Assembly: GCA_012295275.1 (NCBI GenBank)
Contig: CM022665.1
Span: 17,672,854 to 17,736,853, forward strand
Direction: 5' to 3'
Length of the DNA: 64,000 nucleotides
DNA from: Chrysomallon squamiferum
Taxonomy: Eukaryota; Mollusca; Gastropoda; Neomphalida; Peltospiridae
Shown here: positions 13,833 through 27,400 of the stretch, one piece after another
Numbering within the stretch: position 1 is the stretch's first letter
How the letters are laid out: each line of letters begins with the position of its first letter
The notes under the pieces: model-generated
Databases searched by the model: none
Seen by the model: the letters and a program-made list of their open reading frames with translations, nothing else
What the model was told of the DNA's origin: nothing
Made by a program: the position numbers and the translations under genes

Positions 13833-15729
13833 ATGTATGTATGCATGTATGTATATATCACTTTAAAAACTCGAAAATCTATTTTGAGAGTACCTTTTTC
13901 TGTGTGTGTGTGTGTCTGTGTGTGTGTGTGTGTGTGTGCCCATCTCATCATAAAAAAAATAATAATAAAAAACCAATAGACACATTAGAAACATCTGAGA
14001 TTGGTCCTCCACTGTGCATATTATTCTGTTCCAATCACAGTCTCTTTGACTAATTCATCAAATGCTATAGTATGTGTATTTCTGACTATGTTAATGTGTA
14101 AATAAAAGGAAACTTGCTGGCAGAATATGTTTTGCAATTGTTTCTGTAGGTTTCTTATTTCATAATCTCATAAAACTTATTACAAATGTATTACCAATGT
14201 TTCCATAGAGAGTAAATTTAAAGGTACATTTTAGCAGTTTTTATTTTCTATGGTGATGTGATTGCTTCTGTAACTTGAAATATATAAAGAGAAAGATACA
14301 AGCTCACTGATATAGTTCAGACAAGTATAAGAAGAGTGACAGACAGACAGACAGACAGACAGGTTGATACAGATAAATAAATAGACTGTGAGAGAGAGAA
14401 TGAAACAGATTAAAGAGAGATACTGAGAAACAGTGATGAAGAAAAAGAGAGAGTGTGAAGAAGATATTGAAAGAATGAGAAATAGACAGAAAGAAGAAAG
14501 AGTAATGTTCAGTATGTTTCAGTGTTTTTATTTAATTCATCAGAATCTCCCTGTATATTTTCTGCATGTTGTAGATGTTTTTCTTAAGTACTTGTAAGAA
14601 ATAACAATAACAATAACAATAATAATAATAAATAAATAAGCAAAATAAAATAAAATAAAAGAGAAAATGGTATATAAACCCACCAAAAACCCTACCCCAA
14701 AAATCAATATCATAAATAAATAAATATAGCATTTAACAACAACAACAACAACAATTATAATGATGATGATTATAATAATAATAATAATAATAGTAATAAT
14801 AATAATAATAATGATAAAAATAACAAAAAAAGAAAAACAAAAAGGGAAAAATGTTGGCCTTATTATTGAAAACAAACAATACAACAATATAATAAGATTA
14901 ACTTATGTTTATTTAAAATATGAAAACTATATATATTAAAAAAAATTCCTTTAAAACCCTTTATTCTCTACTACAATATCCAATAACAAACCACAACACT
15001 AGAAAAAAAATGTCAGTCATTTTTTAACAATGGCTGCCATTCCATGTATTAAATAACTTGGCATTAAGTCAGCTTTGTTTGGAAACATTCAAACATTAGT
15101 GTGTACATTTTGTCACACATCCACAAACAAAACACTGAACATGCTCAAGTCTCAGCTGGCGACTGGTGACAAATAAGGGCAAATAATTCTAATATGTGGT
15201 CTGCATCTCTGCAAGTAGGCTGAACTCTTTTTTTTTTTCTTTTTTTTCACTTCATTTTTCTTTTTCTTTATTATTATTATTATTATTATTTTTATTATTC
15301 TGAATTATTCTTCTTGTCATCTGCATCTTTAAAAATAGGCAGAACTTCTTTATTATTATTAATTTTGTTTTCATTCATTTTATTTTTATTTTTATTTCTT
15401 TCTCTGTCTCTTTTTTTATTTCTTTCTTTATATCTTTATTTTATTATTATTCTTTTTATTTATCTTCATTTTATTCTAAATTATCTTTACAAGTAGGATT
15501 AACTTTTTTGTTTTCTTTCTTTATTTATTTTTTTATATTATCTTTTCATTTTATTCTGAATTATTTTGCTCTCTGCTTTTATTTTTTTTATTTTTTCTTA
15601 TTTTTTTATTTCTTTTCATTTTATTGTTTAGTGTTTTTCATAGTCACAGATGAAAATTTTACTGAACAGAAATGAATTTATGTATATACTAAGCGTATAA
15701 TTTGTTTCAACTTTACTTCAGTATTCAAG

Positions 15730-15773
<44 letters not shown>

Positions 15774-16233
15774 AATGTACATACAAACAATACATCCATT
15801 ATCCATCCATAAATTCACACATACATACATCCATTCATCCACCCCCCACCCATACAGACACACACACACACAGGCATACATACAAATTTATCCAACCATT
15901 TATCCATCCAATACACACAACACACACATCCATGCACAAACTCACATACCACAGATAATATATAACTAACTGTTAATAACATGTATATGAATTACTGCAC
16001 TTTGTATTGATTGTTAATTAGTAACATATGTTTTTATTAGCATTTGTAATTTATCTATTATTAATAAAAGCAGTTTGTACAATACTGACATATCAAGTGT
16101 AGATTATTATTAATAATAATAGTAATGTAAATAATATTAGCAGACTAGAGGTAAATGTAAAATCTTCTTGTCTATGCTAGTGTTTGTAAACTTTTAAACT
16201 TTTTGATTTCATCTCAGAAATTTCAGTTAGAAA

Positions 16234-16279
<46 letters not shown>

Positions 16280-16342
16280 TAAAACTTATTATATCATCAG
16301 TTAAGTAATAATAATAATAATAATAACAACAACAATAATAAA

Positions 16343-16383
<41 letters not shown>

Positions 16384-16480
16384 TAAAAATACTAATAACA
16401 GCATTGGCAACCATAATAGCTATAAATAGGAAAACAAGTTATAATAATACCAATAATAACATCCATAATAATCATAATAA
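11136..16480 (+). repeat. Repeat-dominated stretch: TG/CA, TATG/TA, purine-rich, AAT and T-rich arrays
   Basis: TG at 11504-11550; TG-TA-CA compound at 12128-12520; TG at 13073-13118; (TATG)n(TA)n at 13732-13855; TG at 13902-13938; GACA then purine-rich at 14338-14500; AAT/AAC at 14600-14820; a degenerate T-rich repeat with CTGCATCT..AAGTAGG..GAAC blocks at 15195-15640; CA at 15733-15770; AT at 16232-16270; AAT at 16305-16480. The interspersed 300-600 bp blocks (for example 12540-13000, 13130-13720, 14880-15190) show no gene. Confidence 0.75.
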
Positions 16481-19400
16481 TAATAGCACACATATAGAGA
16501 CACACACATTTTTAACATTATATGACATGCAAGATCATTACAGACAAAAACAAACTCTCACTTTCCAGCAAGCTGCTCATTTATATATACCTACCCACAC
16601 ACATGAAAAAAAAACCTTTGATACAACACATATAGTGCACTGGATGTGAAAGACAAATATATTTACTTATTTATTTATATCCTTCTTATGTGTTTTCCCA
16701 ACTATACTGTGAAAGGGTTAGTTACAAACATTTCTCCTTATGCATCTTTTTAAGCAGTGTACACTAGAATATTCTCCAGAAATGTAATTTTTAAATCCTC
16801 TTATATTTCTTATGTTTGTTTAACATGCAGTAAATTAAAATATATAATAGTATATATATAGATATAAACTCTTTTAAATATATATATATAAAAAAAAAAA
16901 TATTCAGAGAATAATCTGATATACCAATCATTTACATAAGATATTTTATATATCAGCCTGTTGAACACAAAATTTCATTAAATATTTTACTAGAAATATA
17001 TGTAGCCAACAAACATAATTATCTCTTTGTTCTAGTTTCATATGTAATATATTAACATATGATTCTATTACACACACACACGCACACACATATATACAGA
17101 GAGAGAGAGAGATATGAATGGATGAACCAACAGATAGATAGATTAGATAGATTGATGGATGGATGGATAGATACATAGATCACTAGATGGATAGATATGT
17201 TTAATACATTAAAATATTCACAATAAATTATAAATAAAAATCTCTTATAATTCATTGATAAAATTGCAAATTTTGTTATCTGATGCCTTCAGTGACAGTC
17301 ATTAATTAACATAAAACGGATATGAATATTCATCATTATCAGTTAATTAATTATGTAAATATATGTATTCTCTTAATTAGATGTGTTTTCTATCATACTT
17401 AATTCTGTTGCCGAATAAATAAGATGTAGCATAGGAAATAAAATGATGAGATATTTTTATAATTTATTATTATTCATTTTGTTAATTTTTATTTGAATCT
17501 TATCCAGTCTATACAAAAAACCCATGATAAAAGACAAAAATTATAATGCAAAAAAATAAAACATAATAAAAATAACAAAATTAATTCATTAAAAAACAAC
17601 AAAAACAAAACAAGCACAAATAGTGTTATTTTTGTTGTTATTGTCGTTATTATTACTTTCATTGTTATTGTTGTTGTTGGTGGTGTTACTGTTATTATTA
17701 TTATTATTATTTTTACTACTATTATTATTATTTACATTATCATTACTTTTACTGTTATTATTATTATTGTGGGTTGTTTTTTTTTTTATTGTTATTAGTA
17801 CTATTACTACTACAACTGGTACAATAACTACTACTATTATTAAAAAAGAACTTTATAAACCATTAACAGTCCTCAGTGAAATAACATAAGTGAAAAATAA
17901 CTAAAATATTATAAAATAATACTTAAACTGATCAAACAAAACAAAGTTATTTTTCCATTTAACAAATGTGGACAAAAACCTACAACAGTACATAATGACA
18001 GTGGCTATATCAGTTCGTAAAGAGATCTGTAATAATTAATAAATCTGATATCAAACCATTAAATCTACATAATTAACTGTCAGTGATGTGTGAATATAGA
18101 AGATAGTAAACAAGATGAAATATTGTTTAACCTTTTCACATATGGACAAATATTTTTCATTGATATTGTTTTAGCAAAAAGATTTTTGGGAAAAGTGAAT
18201 ATGAAAGATGGTGAACAAAGTGAAATGATGAATCTTTTCACAGAGACAAATATTCTTATATAATATTTTTCATAAAATTTTTTGGAAAAGGTGGTTATGG
18301 AAGATAGTAAACAAGATGGAACAGTACATAATCTTTTCACAAACAGACAAATATTTTTATTTAATATTTTGTTGGCAACACATTTTTTGAAAAGTGAATA
18401 TGGAAGATAGTAAATGAGGTGAAATAATATATATTCGTTTTATATAGAGAAAAATATTTTTATTTAATATTTTTCTGCAACAGATATTTGGCAAAATGTA
18501 TGAAATAGTAAACAAATGGAAATAATATATAGTCTTTTCACACAGAAACAAATATTTTTAAGTAATATTTTATGGCAACAGATTTTTGTAAAAAAAACCA
18601 CAAAAAAACCACAAAAAAACCATGTTTTTGTCAATATTTGTCATTTTTCCAGATTTCACAAAAAAAATTGTATTTGTTTTGGTTGTTTATACATTTTGTA
18701 TTTTACTATGTAAAAGAGGTGTTTGTAATGGGGGAAAAGATATCCATTTGTTTCAGATATTATTTAATGTGTCCAGGACAAATTTATTGAGTAACAAGTG
18801 TATTTACTGACTTAAAAAATTAAAAAAACAACAAAAAAACTTTATGGATTTCTTAACATTATTTTATTGGTTTCATTGACAATACTTGAGATGTTTCAAA
18901 ATTTATTTATTATTTTAATCTGCTGCATATAGATGACTTTAACAATCTTTATTTTTTTTATTACTTTATTTATTTATTTTTTTTTTTTTGTTGTTGTTGT
19001 TGTTCTGAATAACTCTAAAAGTGTATTTAGAGTTATGTCACTTTGACCTTGACTATCACAGTAACTAAAGATAGAATAAAACAGATTTTATTCACATTTT
19101 TTGTTATTGCTGTCATTGATATTGCATTGTTATTGTTACTGGGTGTTTTTTTGTTGTTGTTGTTGTGCTGCTATTTAATTTTATTATTATTATTTTTCAT
19201 CTTTATTCTCCTAGTTGTTATCCATCCAAATTCATTACCTTTCATCCACTTCCTCATTCATTCATTCATTCATTCATTCATCATTCTTTTCATTCATCTG
19301 ATCACTCATTCACTTGTTTGCAAAAAGGAAAATGAATGGTGTTAAATTGTCTGAATATTTACATTTTTATTTATTTAACAAACAAACAAAATAAATTAAG

Positions 19401-20124
19401 AACTTTTTTTCATACATTGACTCTTTTTCACATATGTTTCAATTTACCACTACATTAAAAAAAATCTAAATTATTTCTAAATTAATTTTTTTTTTCTCAC
19501 TCTATTTAACTATGACTGCTAATTTTTAATATATTTTCACTGGAAGAAAAAATATTTAATCCAATTTAAAATATTTATTTATTTTGTCAAACTTAATTTA
19601 ATATGGATTTTTTAAACTGCCATTTTATCTGAAATCATGAAAGTGAATATGTTTTGAAGTATTTAGCAATTTAAATAAAAAACAGACTTTATTTATTAAA
19701 CTGTCAAACTTTTTAATGTGGTTGAAGTAAATAATATATATAATTAAAATATTGTTCAGAAATGTTTGGTTGTTGTTGTTGTCTAAAATCAATCATTTTT
19801 TACCTTGAACAATATCTCTTGATAATCTTTCACAGATCTTAATAGCATCTGTAGCAGCTGTAGTAATTGAAGTAGTAGTAGTAATAACAGCAGTAATAAA
19901 ATAGTAGTAGTTAATTGTTCAGACAAATGCTTTTATAATAAAGTTAAATTGTGTTTTCAAACAGTAACATTAACATAAACAAGATTCATTTTTCAACATT
20001 TTTCATTACTTATTTCAATATCATTTCATTACATTATTACAGGAAAATAAAGCTGTCATTTTCTTTATATATCAATCTTAATAATTTCTTACTTAAAATT
20101 ATTCTTTGTTTATTTATTTTTCAG
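16481..20124 (+). other. Sequence upstream of the start-codon exon: simple repeats, no gene seen
   Basis: GA/GATA at 17098-17175, TTA/TTG at 17620-17830, T-rich at 18950-18995, TTCA at 19255-19290, AGT at 19870-19910. All ORFs here are low-complexity. A TGACCTTGA sequence is at 19044-19052. The last 30 bases form a pyrimidine-rich acceptor tract. Confidence 0.6.
18090..18600 (+). repeat. Tandem repeat of about 105 bp, five copies
   Basis: Each copy has GAATATGGAAGATAGTAAAC, then CTTTTCACA, then GACAAATATTTTTATTTAAT and a GGCAACAGATTTTT-like end. Both spurious antisense ORFs in this region come from the array. Confidence 0.75.
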
Positions 20125-20218
20125 AGGATGTTATAAAAAGAACTGTTTTAAAATTTGTGTGTACTGGCTGCAGTCTGTATAAAGCAATGGGAAAGGTAAC
20201 TCTAATTCAAATGAAGAA
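20125..20218 (+). promoter_or_regulatory. Probable 5' UTR part of the start-codon exon, with upstream ORF
   Basis: A pyrimidine-rich acceptor (TTATTTTTCAG) ends at 20124. The SHANK frame is closed by TAA at 20180-20182, so the protein must start after it. A small ORF (ATG 20187, MGKVTLIQMKK) ends in TGA 20220-20222, overlapping the first codon of the SHANK frame as ATGA. An alternative donor AAG/GTAACT lies at 20195/20196 inside the exon; using it would remove the start codon. Confidence 0.5.
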
Positions 20219-20314
20219 ATGAAGGAATACCATAATTTTGAAGAAAATTCTTTTATGACTGAGAATAATGGAACTGTTTATATTCGAATAGCCATACCAG
20301 AACTTACAGTACAA
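20219..20314 (+). CDS. Shank: SHANK coding exon 1: N-terminus and first strand of SPN domain (residues 1-32)
   Basis: Translates to 32 residues beginning MKEYHNFEEN and ending IPELTVQ. The segment VYIRIAIPEL matches the first SPN strand of vertebrate SHANKs (VVVRVGIPDL in SHANK3). Arg23 corresponds to SHANK3 Arg12, the residue reported to be needed for Rap/Ras binding and altered in autism (R12C). ATG 20219 was chosen because it has a purine at -3 and an in-frame TAA lies 13 codons upstream. Met13 (20255) is a second possible start with a poorer context. Donor is CAA/GTAAGC, phase 0. The leader of about 18 acidic and Asn-rich residues before the domain is not conserved. Confidence 0.85.
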
Positions 20315-20720
20315 GTAAGCAGTTATTAGTAATATATGTGTCTGTCTGGCTCTCTGTCTGACTATCTACCAATATATCTATCTGCTTGTCTGTATGTCTA
20401 TCTATATGCCTGTCTGTCTGTCTGTCTGTCTGTTGGTTGGTTTAGTGATTATTTATTTAGTTCTTTATTTTATTATTATCATTAAGGCTTTTATTTAATA
20501 TAATTTATATATTTATTTCTTTACACACTCACACACACACACACACACATATGTGCACGCACATGCAGAGATACTCCTGCACAAACACATAAGCACACAA
20601 GCACACACATGCACAAACAGAAAACACAGGGTCATTAAAAATCTAATGATATTATTTTTGTGTAATTCAAATTAAAACATTCAAAAATTAATAAATGATT
20701 TTACATTTTTCATTTCTCAG

Positions 20721-20792
20721 AAATGTTTGCAGTTCCAACTGGATGATACTGTATGGCAAGCCAAACAGAGAATACTGCAGGCATTTGCCAAG
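20721..20792 (+). CDS. Shank: SHANK coding exon 2: SPN domain (residues 33-56)
   Basis: A 72-base exon, phase 0 at both ends, flanked by TTTCTCAG and AAG/GTTTGT. It reads KCLQFQLDDTVWQAKQRILQ and then AFAK, aligning with the SHANK pattern KCLRL..PVWAAKQRVL. Lys33 corresponds to SHANK3 Lys22, also implicated in Rap1 contact. The intron before it is short (406 bp) and contains TCTG and CA repeats. Confidence 0.95.
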
Positions 20793-22705
20793 GTTTGTTT
20801 TTTCTTCCTTTTCTAATTCTTTTCACATCTTTTAAATCATTAATGGTTCTTTTTCTATAATGTTCTTAATAAATAAATGTTTTTAAATCTGACTGATTTT
20901 TCTTTCTTTTTTTTTTAACTGGGGTGTTTAATAAAGGAAAGTCTAATTACTAAATTGACAAACAAACTTCAGAAAAAATTATAGATGTGTTATTTATAAA
21001 ATTGTTTTTATAATTATTTTCAAAAAGAAATTTCTTGTTTAGAATTTTTGGATTTTTTAATATATGTTTTTACATAATTCCAACAATTCTACTTTTTAAA
21101 CTGCACTTATATTATTAATTAAGACTGGCCAGCTAAACTCAAATACAACTTAACTGTGAGGAATCTGTTTATACTGTTTCTTCAAATCACCAAAAGTACA
21201 TTAAAACATAACTTGTAAGTGTGTAGAATATCTTTAAATGATTTCTCAAAATCACCAAAGGTGCACTTTAAGTCATGGTTATTGAGAACACTTTATGTCA
21301 CTGATAGAGAACAAGTTTTTCTGTGTTAGATAAATAACTATAAAATACAATAAAACTTGGAAGCATATAAATAATATATTTATATGATTTTTTCAGATCA
21401 TGAAAGGTGAACTTTAAATTATGGTTTAATAAAGTGTGTAATTTATGTGACTCATATCAGACAAATTCGTTTATGTTGGTTGTATAACTATAAGATACAA
21501 TAAAACTTAACTTGCAAGTATGTAGAATATATTTAAACTATTTCTTCAGATCATGAAAGGTGCACTTTAAATCACAGTTATTAAAGATAATTTATGTTTC
21601 ACTGACAAAAGGACAGTTTTCTCTGTGTTAGTTGTATAACTTGGAAGCATGTAGAATATATTTAGACTATTTTTTTCAGAACTTAAAAGGTTTACTTTTA
21701 AAGATAGTTATTAAAAAGATTTTGTGTGTAATTTATGTGACTGAGAGAAGACAAGTTTCTCTAACGTGGAAGTATGCAGAATATATTTAGATGATTTCTA
21801 CAAATCATGAAAGATGCACTTTAAATCACAGATATTAAAAACAATTTATTTGAATAACAGAGGACAAATTTCTCTGTAGTGGTTGTATAACTATAAGAAA
21901 CATTAAAACTTATCTTGACAGAATACATTTAGACTGTTTCTTCATATAACTAAAGCTGCACTTTAAATGATGGTTATTAAAGAGACTGTGTCTTTAACTT
22001 ATGTCACTCATCAAAGACAAGTGTCTCCATCTTGGTTATATAATTATTACATACATTAAAACTTAACTTGACAGAATACATTTAGACTAAGCACTTTAAA
22101 TGATGGTTGTTAAAGACAATTTATGAGACAAATTTCTCTGTGTTGGTTGAATAACTGAATGTTCTCATCATGGCCAGTCATCATTAATCTGTGAGTCTGG
22201 CTACAGGTTAACTGTGTTTGATAAAAGTGATAAATATGTCACTGTCACTTCATCATGTCATGTGCAGGTTGTCACTGTAAGACTGATGGTATTTGTTTAT
22301 GTCACCAATCAGAGGAGAAACCTGGACAGTACACAGCTAGTGATAAATGTGTGACCACAGTGGACATTCTGACCAGTGATAAATACTCCATGTATTAATA
22401 TCCTGACCACTGTCCAAGTGACTGGTATCTAAATGTCCATGTGTATAAATTTATGTTAAGTCAGTTGCCTGTGTGTATAAATTCTTGACCATTGTCCATG
22501 TGTACAATTTCATGTCCACTGACAGACATATTTATTTGTACTCAAATTGTGACATACTATCCATTTCACAAAAATGTTTTAAACATTAAAAAAATATATT
22601 TCTAGGTGCATTCTAAATAAATAATGTATATCAAGTGAAAACCAGAATATAGTATCTACATTAGTGTTTTTGTCAGTTTGTAATAATTGTTATATGCTTT
22701 TCACT

Positions 22706-22757
<52 letters not shown>

Positions 22758-24308
22758 AAAATCTGTGTGTGTGTGTATCTACCCTTCTCTGCCTATATAC
22801 TGTCTGTGTGGATAGACAGAGAGACAGAGCGAACAACATACATAAAATATTCTAAAAAACAAAAAAAACAAGGACAAATATAAATGACTAACTTGGCAGC
22901 TGTCCAGTTTTCTGACACTAAAACAGACATCAGTAATTAATGTTGTATCTGCCTTCACTTACATATTTATATCTACCATGAGTTATCTATGGTATCTGTC
23001 ATGCTGCCAATAATAATAAATACATTATTTTTAAAAATAATAACATAAAGATTCAGTCTTCATTTTTCGAACATGATATTTTTTATAATTGTTATTAGAT
23101 TTATTATTTCTTCTTCTTTTTTCTTTTTTTTAATGGTTATTTTTCTTTTTGTTGTTTTGCTTTATATGTTAATAATAATATTGTATTATTATTGTTATTT
23201 TGATTATTACTATTATTACTAGTGTTATTATAATCATTATTGTTTTTATTATCATCATCATCATCATTATTATTATTATTGTTGTTGTTGTTGTTGTTGT
23301 TGTTATTCTTATTGTTATTATTAGTTTATCTTTTGTATTTAATTAAAAAAAAATTAAAAATGTAAAATGAAATATTATAAAATCATATTAATAATAATGA
23401 TAATATTAATGATAACAACTATAACAATAATGATAACAATAATAATGCTAATAATAATAGTAATAATAGCATTAATGATGATAACAACAACAATAATAAT
23501 AATGCTAATAATAACAAATAAATAAATAAACTTGCTGTGGTATAATTAAAATGTAATTATATATCTCAGTGTTAAATTAGGTGTTTGTTTTTTTTAAATA
23601 CCTAAAAAAATACAAAAAATAAATCAATTTTGAATTACTTACTGTTCAGTAATTTACAAGACTAAGAGTAAAAAAAACCCCAAAAAACCTTAGTGCTTAA
23701 ATACCCAGAGGCATTTATCAAAAATAGATTAATCAAGATAAGTTGTTTACTAAATATTACAGATTTGTCATCCTATCATGTGACTTGGTTAGACACGTTT
23801 ATTAATACCTATGAGAAATATGGAAAAAAAAAAATAATAATAATAATAACATAAATAAAATAAAAAAATAAAAAATAAAAATAATTTATTGACATATTTG
23901 ATGAAATGGTCTTTAGTACTTTTTATAATTTTTAAAAGAATATTTTATAATTTTTTTTATGTATTTATGTTAAATGTAAACACAAAGCAACAACAATAAT
24001 AATAAAAAAGATGAATTGCATATATATAAAAATTAAACCAATTTAAAAAAAAAAAAATGTAGGAAAATAAATAAGTAAGTAAATAAATAAATAAATTCAA
24101 ATAAATAAATAAATAAATAAACAAATGAACAAACAAACAAATAAATAAATTCAGACAAATAAATAACAAAAACTTCACAAATAATCATTTCTATTACTTT
24201 TTCACACTGAAAATTAACAACAATGAATATTTCTCTCGATATGTTTCTAAATAAATACAGTATATATGTTTATGTTTCTAAATAATGTACATAAATTCTC
24301 ATTTTCAG
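20793..24308 (+). repeat. Intron 2: degenerate repeats, AG, ATT/GTT and AAAT microsatellites
   Basis: Besides the array at 21160-22165 it holds a GACCA/GTCCATGTGTATAAAT-type repeat at 22350-22520, a perfect (AG)n at 22708-22755, ATT/GTT/CAT runs at 23180-23330, AAT/AAC at 23390-23530 and AAAT at 23825-24180. No additional exon is recognised. Confidence 0.75.
21160..22165 (+). repeat. Tandem repeat of about 125-155 bp, seven to eight copies
   Basis: The marker GAAAGGTGCACTTTAAAT recurs near 21259, 21403, 21556, 21685, 21810, 21953 and 22090. Shared flanks read TAGAATATATTTAGACTATT before it and GTTATTAAAGA..TTTATGTCACTGA..GACAAGTTTCTCTGTGTTGG after it. Divergence is high. Confidence 0.8.
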
Positions 24309-24434
24309 GATTTACGAGACCCACTGAACTATGGATTGTATCTCCCACCCACCAATGGAAGAGCTGGCAAGTTTCTGGATGAAGAAAGAATCCTACAGGA
24401 GTATCCCCTACAGGGTCCTATTGGATTTCTGGAG
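24309..24434 (+). CDS. Shank: SHANK coding exon 3: SPN domain core (residues 57-98)
   Basis: A 126-base exon, phase 0 at both ends, coding 42 residues. It contains the family signature LNYGLYLPP...GRAGKFLDEER, nearly identical to vertebrate SHANKs. Leu79 corresponds to SHANK3 Leu68, a position altered in an autism variant (L68P). The donor is GGAG/GCAAGT, so the intron is of the GC-AG class. The nearby GT at 24439 would put a stop at the start of the next exon, so the GC donor is required. Confidence 0.96.
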
Positions 24435-27400
24435 GCAAGTGTACACATTATAAGAATGACAATAATTATATAAAGTCAAATTACAAAAATGAATGACATA
24501 TCTGTATTGTTTTAAAGGTATGGTATGATGTTGGATTTGAAAATTTAGATGTGTTATTTAAACAAAAAATGATAATAATAATATTTTATCATAATTTAAA
24601 AAATAAAATTATATAGAATTTTTTCTTTTTTTATCTTTTTTTTTCCTTTTACATAATTCACAGATTTCTACTTTTTAATTAAAAATTTTTTTGTTAAAAT
24701 GATTTTATACTGATTTTTATTTATGAAGACAAACAATTTTTCAAATTAATTTTATTTTAAAGGGGATAAAATTTACAATAAGTTATTTTATTTATGTTTT
24801 AGTTTTAGTGGTTTTTTGTGTTTTCTTTTAATTTAATTAATTAATTTATTTATTTATTTTGTTGTTACTGTTTTTATTTTTTTAAATGCTGACAAAGATC
24901 AATGGAATAATTAATCAAAATAAGAAATACTGATACTAAATTTTTGCAGAAACTGTTATAGACATGTACTTCCTTTTCATTTTAAAAAATACTGAAATAC
25001 TTATGTTAATATTTGCATGGGATAACTATTCCAAAATATTATTTAGAACTGAAATTAATTTCGATTGCCTGAACTATCTTTTTGAACAACATTAGTGTTA
25101 GTTTGTTGAAAGAGTAGTTAAAGGTAAGGGAATTTGTTGTGGTATATGCTTTCCAATTCTATGTAGTAGCTGATAAATGGTCTTGATCCCAATACTTTCC
25201 AGTTTTGAGCTAATAATTTAATTACTTTTAATTTATTCCCCCTTGCCTAATGGATTCCCTCTAACTCCTGGTCAAAAAGAATTTTCACAATTATCTCAAA
25301 GTAAATTGTAACTTTTTTGGCTGTCATTATAGCTGGTGTGACATGGATAAAAGGTTGTTGGTTTTGGTTTAAAACATGAGTGATAAGTTTCTGGTAGAGG
25401 GAAGAATATTTTAATTGGCTGAAAATTAAAACATTACAGTAGTAAAAAACCAAAAACTGTTATATCAGTTTTGTTAGGTTTGTTCTGAATGATGATTGTA
25501 TAATAATCCTAAAGAGACTGAGAATCATACAGAGATAAAGAGAGATAAAAAAGGATTCAGAAAAAAAAGAGAGCTGTAGAGATACAGATTATGAAAGACA
25601 GACAGAGATCTAGAGACAGTTTCAGAATGAGGTAGAGAGAGAAAGAGAGAGATAAAGATTCCCGAAGGAGAGAAAGACAGAGAGAGAGATAAATAAAAAG
25701 AAAGTGAGAGATATCCGGGAGAGAAAAAAAAAAAAAAGTTTAAATGTATCAAATAAAAATGTAAATAAATGAGAAGATAATGATAATAAAAATATGAGCA
25801 ACAACACCAAAATAATAATAATAAGGTAAAAACAACACCAACAACAACAACATAATAATAATAATAATAATAATGATAGTAATGTTTTATTTACATATCA
25901 GACTCAACCTTTCCTAACAATGAATTATAATGTCATATTTTTATTTATTTCCACTTTTGTCATATCTAACAGGGAAATGTAAAAAACGACTCCCTCAAAA
26001 CAAATTCACCAATGACTAACTATCAGTTACGGCAAACTAGCGAGCAATTAGTGTATCTATCACTTTACTACTAATAAAGTAGACTAAGTAAGAAAGACTT
26101 CATTGACAAAGCTGTGATATGTATCTCTATGATCTCACAAACTAAATAACACTAACGCTATACTAGTGAGGTGAAAACTAACTACTGAACATTGGTTTTA
26201 ATTGTTACCTGTTGAAGGTAACACCTGATTAAAGTATAGGTGTTGTGTTTCTTACAGGTGTGTCTATATTTGTATGACTAAATCTACACATTTGTGTTAC
26301 AGTTTGTATACTTTGTAGACTCCCTGTTAAGTGTGTGTCTGTGTCTGTGGGTGTCTGTTTATGTGTGAATGTATATGTGTATACATATGTGTGTATATGT
26401 GTGAATGTTTATATGTGTGTCTGTGTGTGAATGTAGAAATGTATATATATGTAAGTACATGCGTATGTTTGTATTTATGTAAGTATGTATGAATTTATAT
26501 ATATATGTATGTAATGCATGTATGCACATATACAAGTATATGTGTGTATGTGTCTGTGGTATGAACTGTTTAAACTATTGATATAATATTAATTTTAGAA
26601 GAATATTTACTTGCACTGTTATTCTGTTCAATTTTTTATATTAATACTGATAAACAGTTATTTTCATTAACACTTTCATCTTTTAAAATCTTATACATTT
26701 TAAAACTTATTACATTTAGCAATTTGATAGTTAAAACAGTTTTACATTTTATAATCTGAGACACTGTAAAACATTTGCATTTTACAATTTGACACATTAT
26801 AAAAGTTTTATATTTTAAAATTCATCACATTTTACAATACTCTTACATATTAATTTAGCACATTTTGAAATTTGACACATTTTAAAACAATGTTTTAAAA
26901 TGAGAGTTAATTGATGCAGCTGTTTATATTTAGTTAGCAGACCTTAAACTTAAAAAATCAATAACTGAGACACAGTACACATCATCATCATCAACATCTT
27001 TTGTTTAACATGACGTCATTGAAACCCAGCTGTTGTAGTTGCTGTAATTAGAGGTTCTCAAAACTGACAGCAATGAAGTTGTGACAAGTTTTATATTTCA
27101 GAATTGCTCATAGTACAAATACAGTAACGGCTATGGTACTAAAATGGGAATATAAAATATAATTATTTAAAAATTCAGATTAGAGTTTACTTTTTTTCCA
27201 GTGACTGACAATTCTGCTAAAGTAAATGTTTATTTGTGTGTGGGTGAAAGTAAAGACATTTTAGATAAATGATCAGCATTTACATTAGTGAGGCGTTTTA
27301 AAATGATCCTAATTTAGGTTACCTTTTAACAACATGTTAAATTTAAAACAGAATTATTGTACTGATATTTTAATTTATTAATTTACAGAGAAAATGTATT

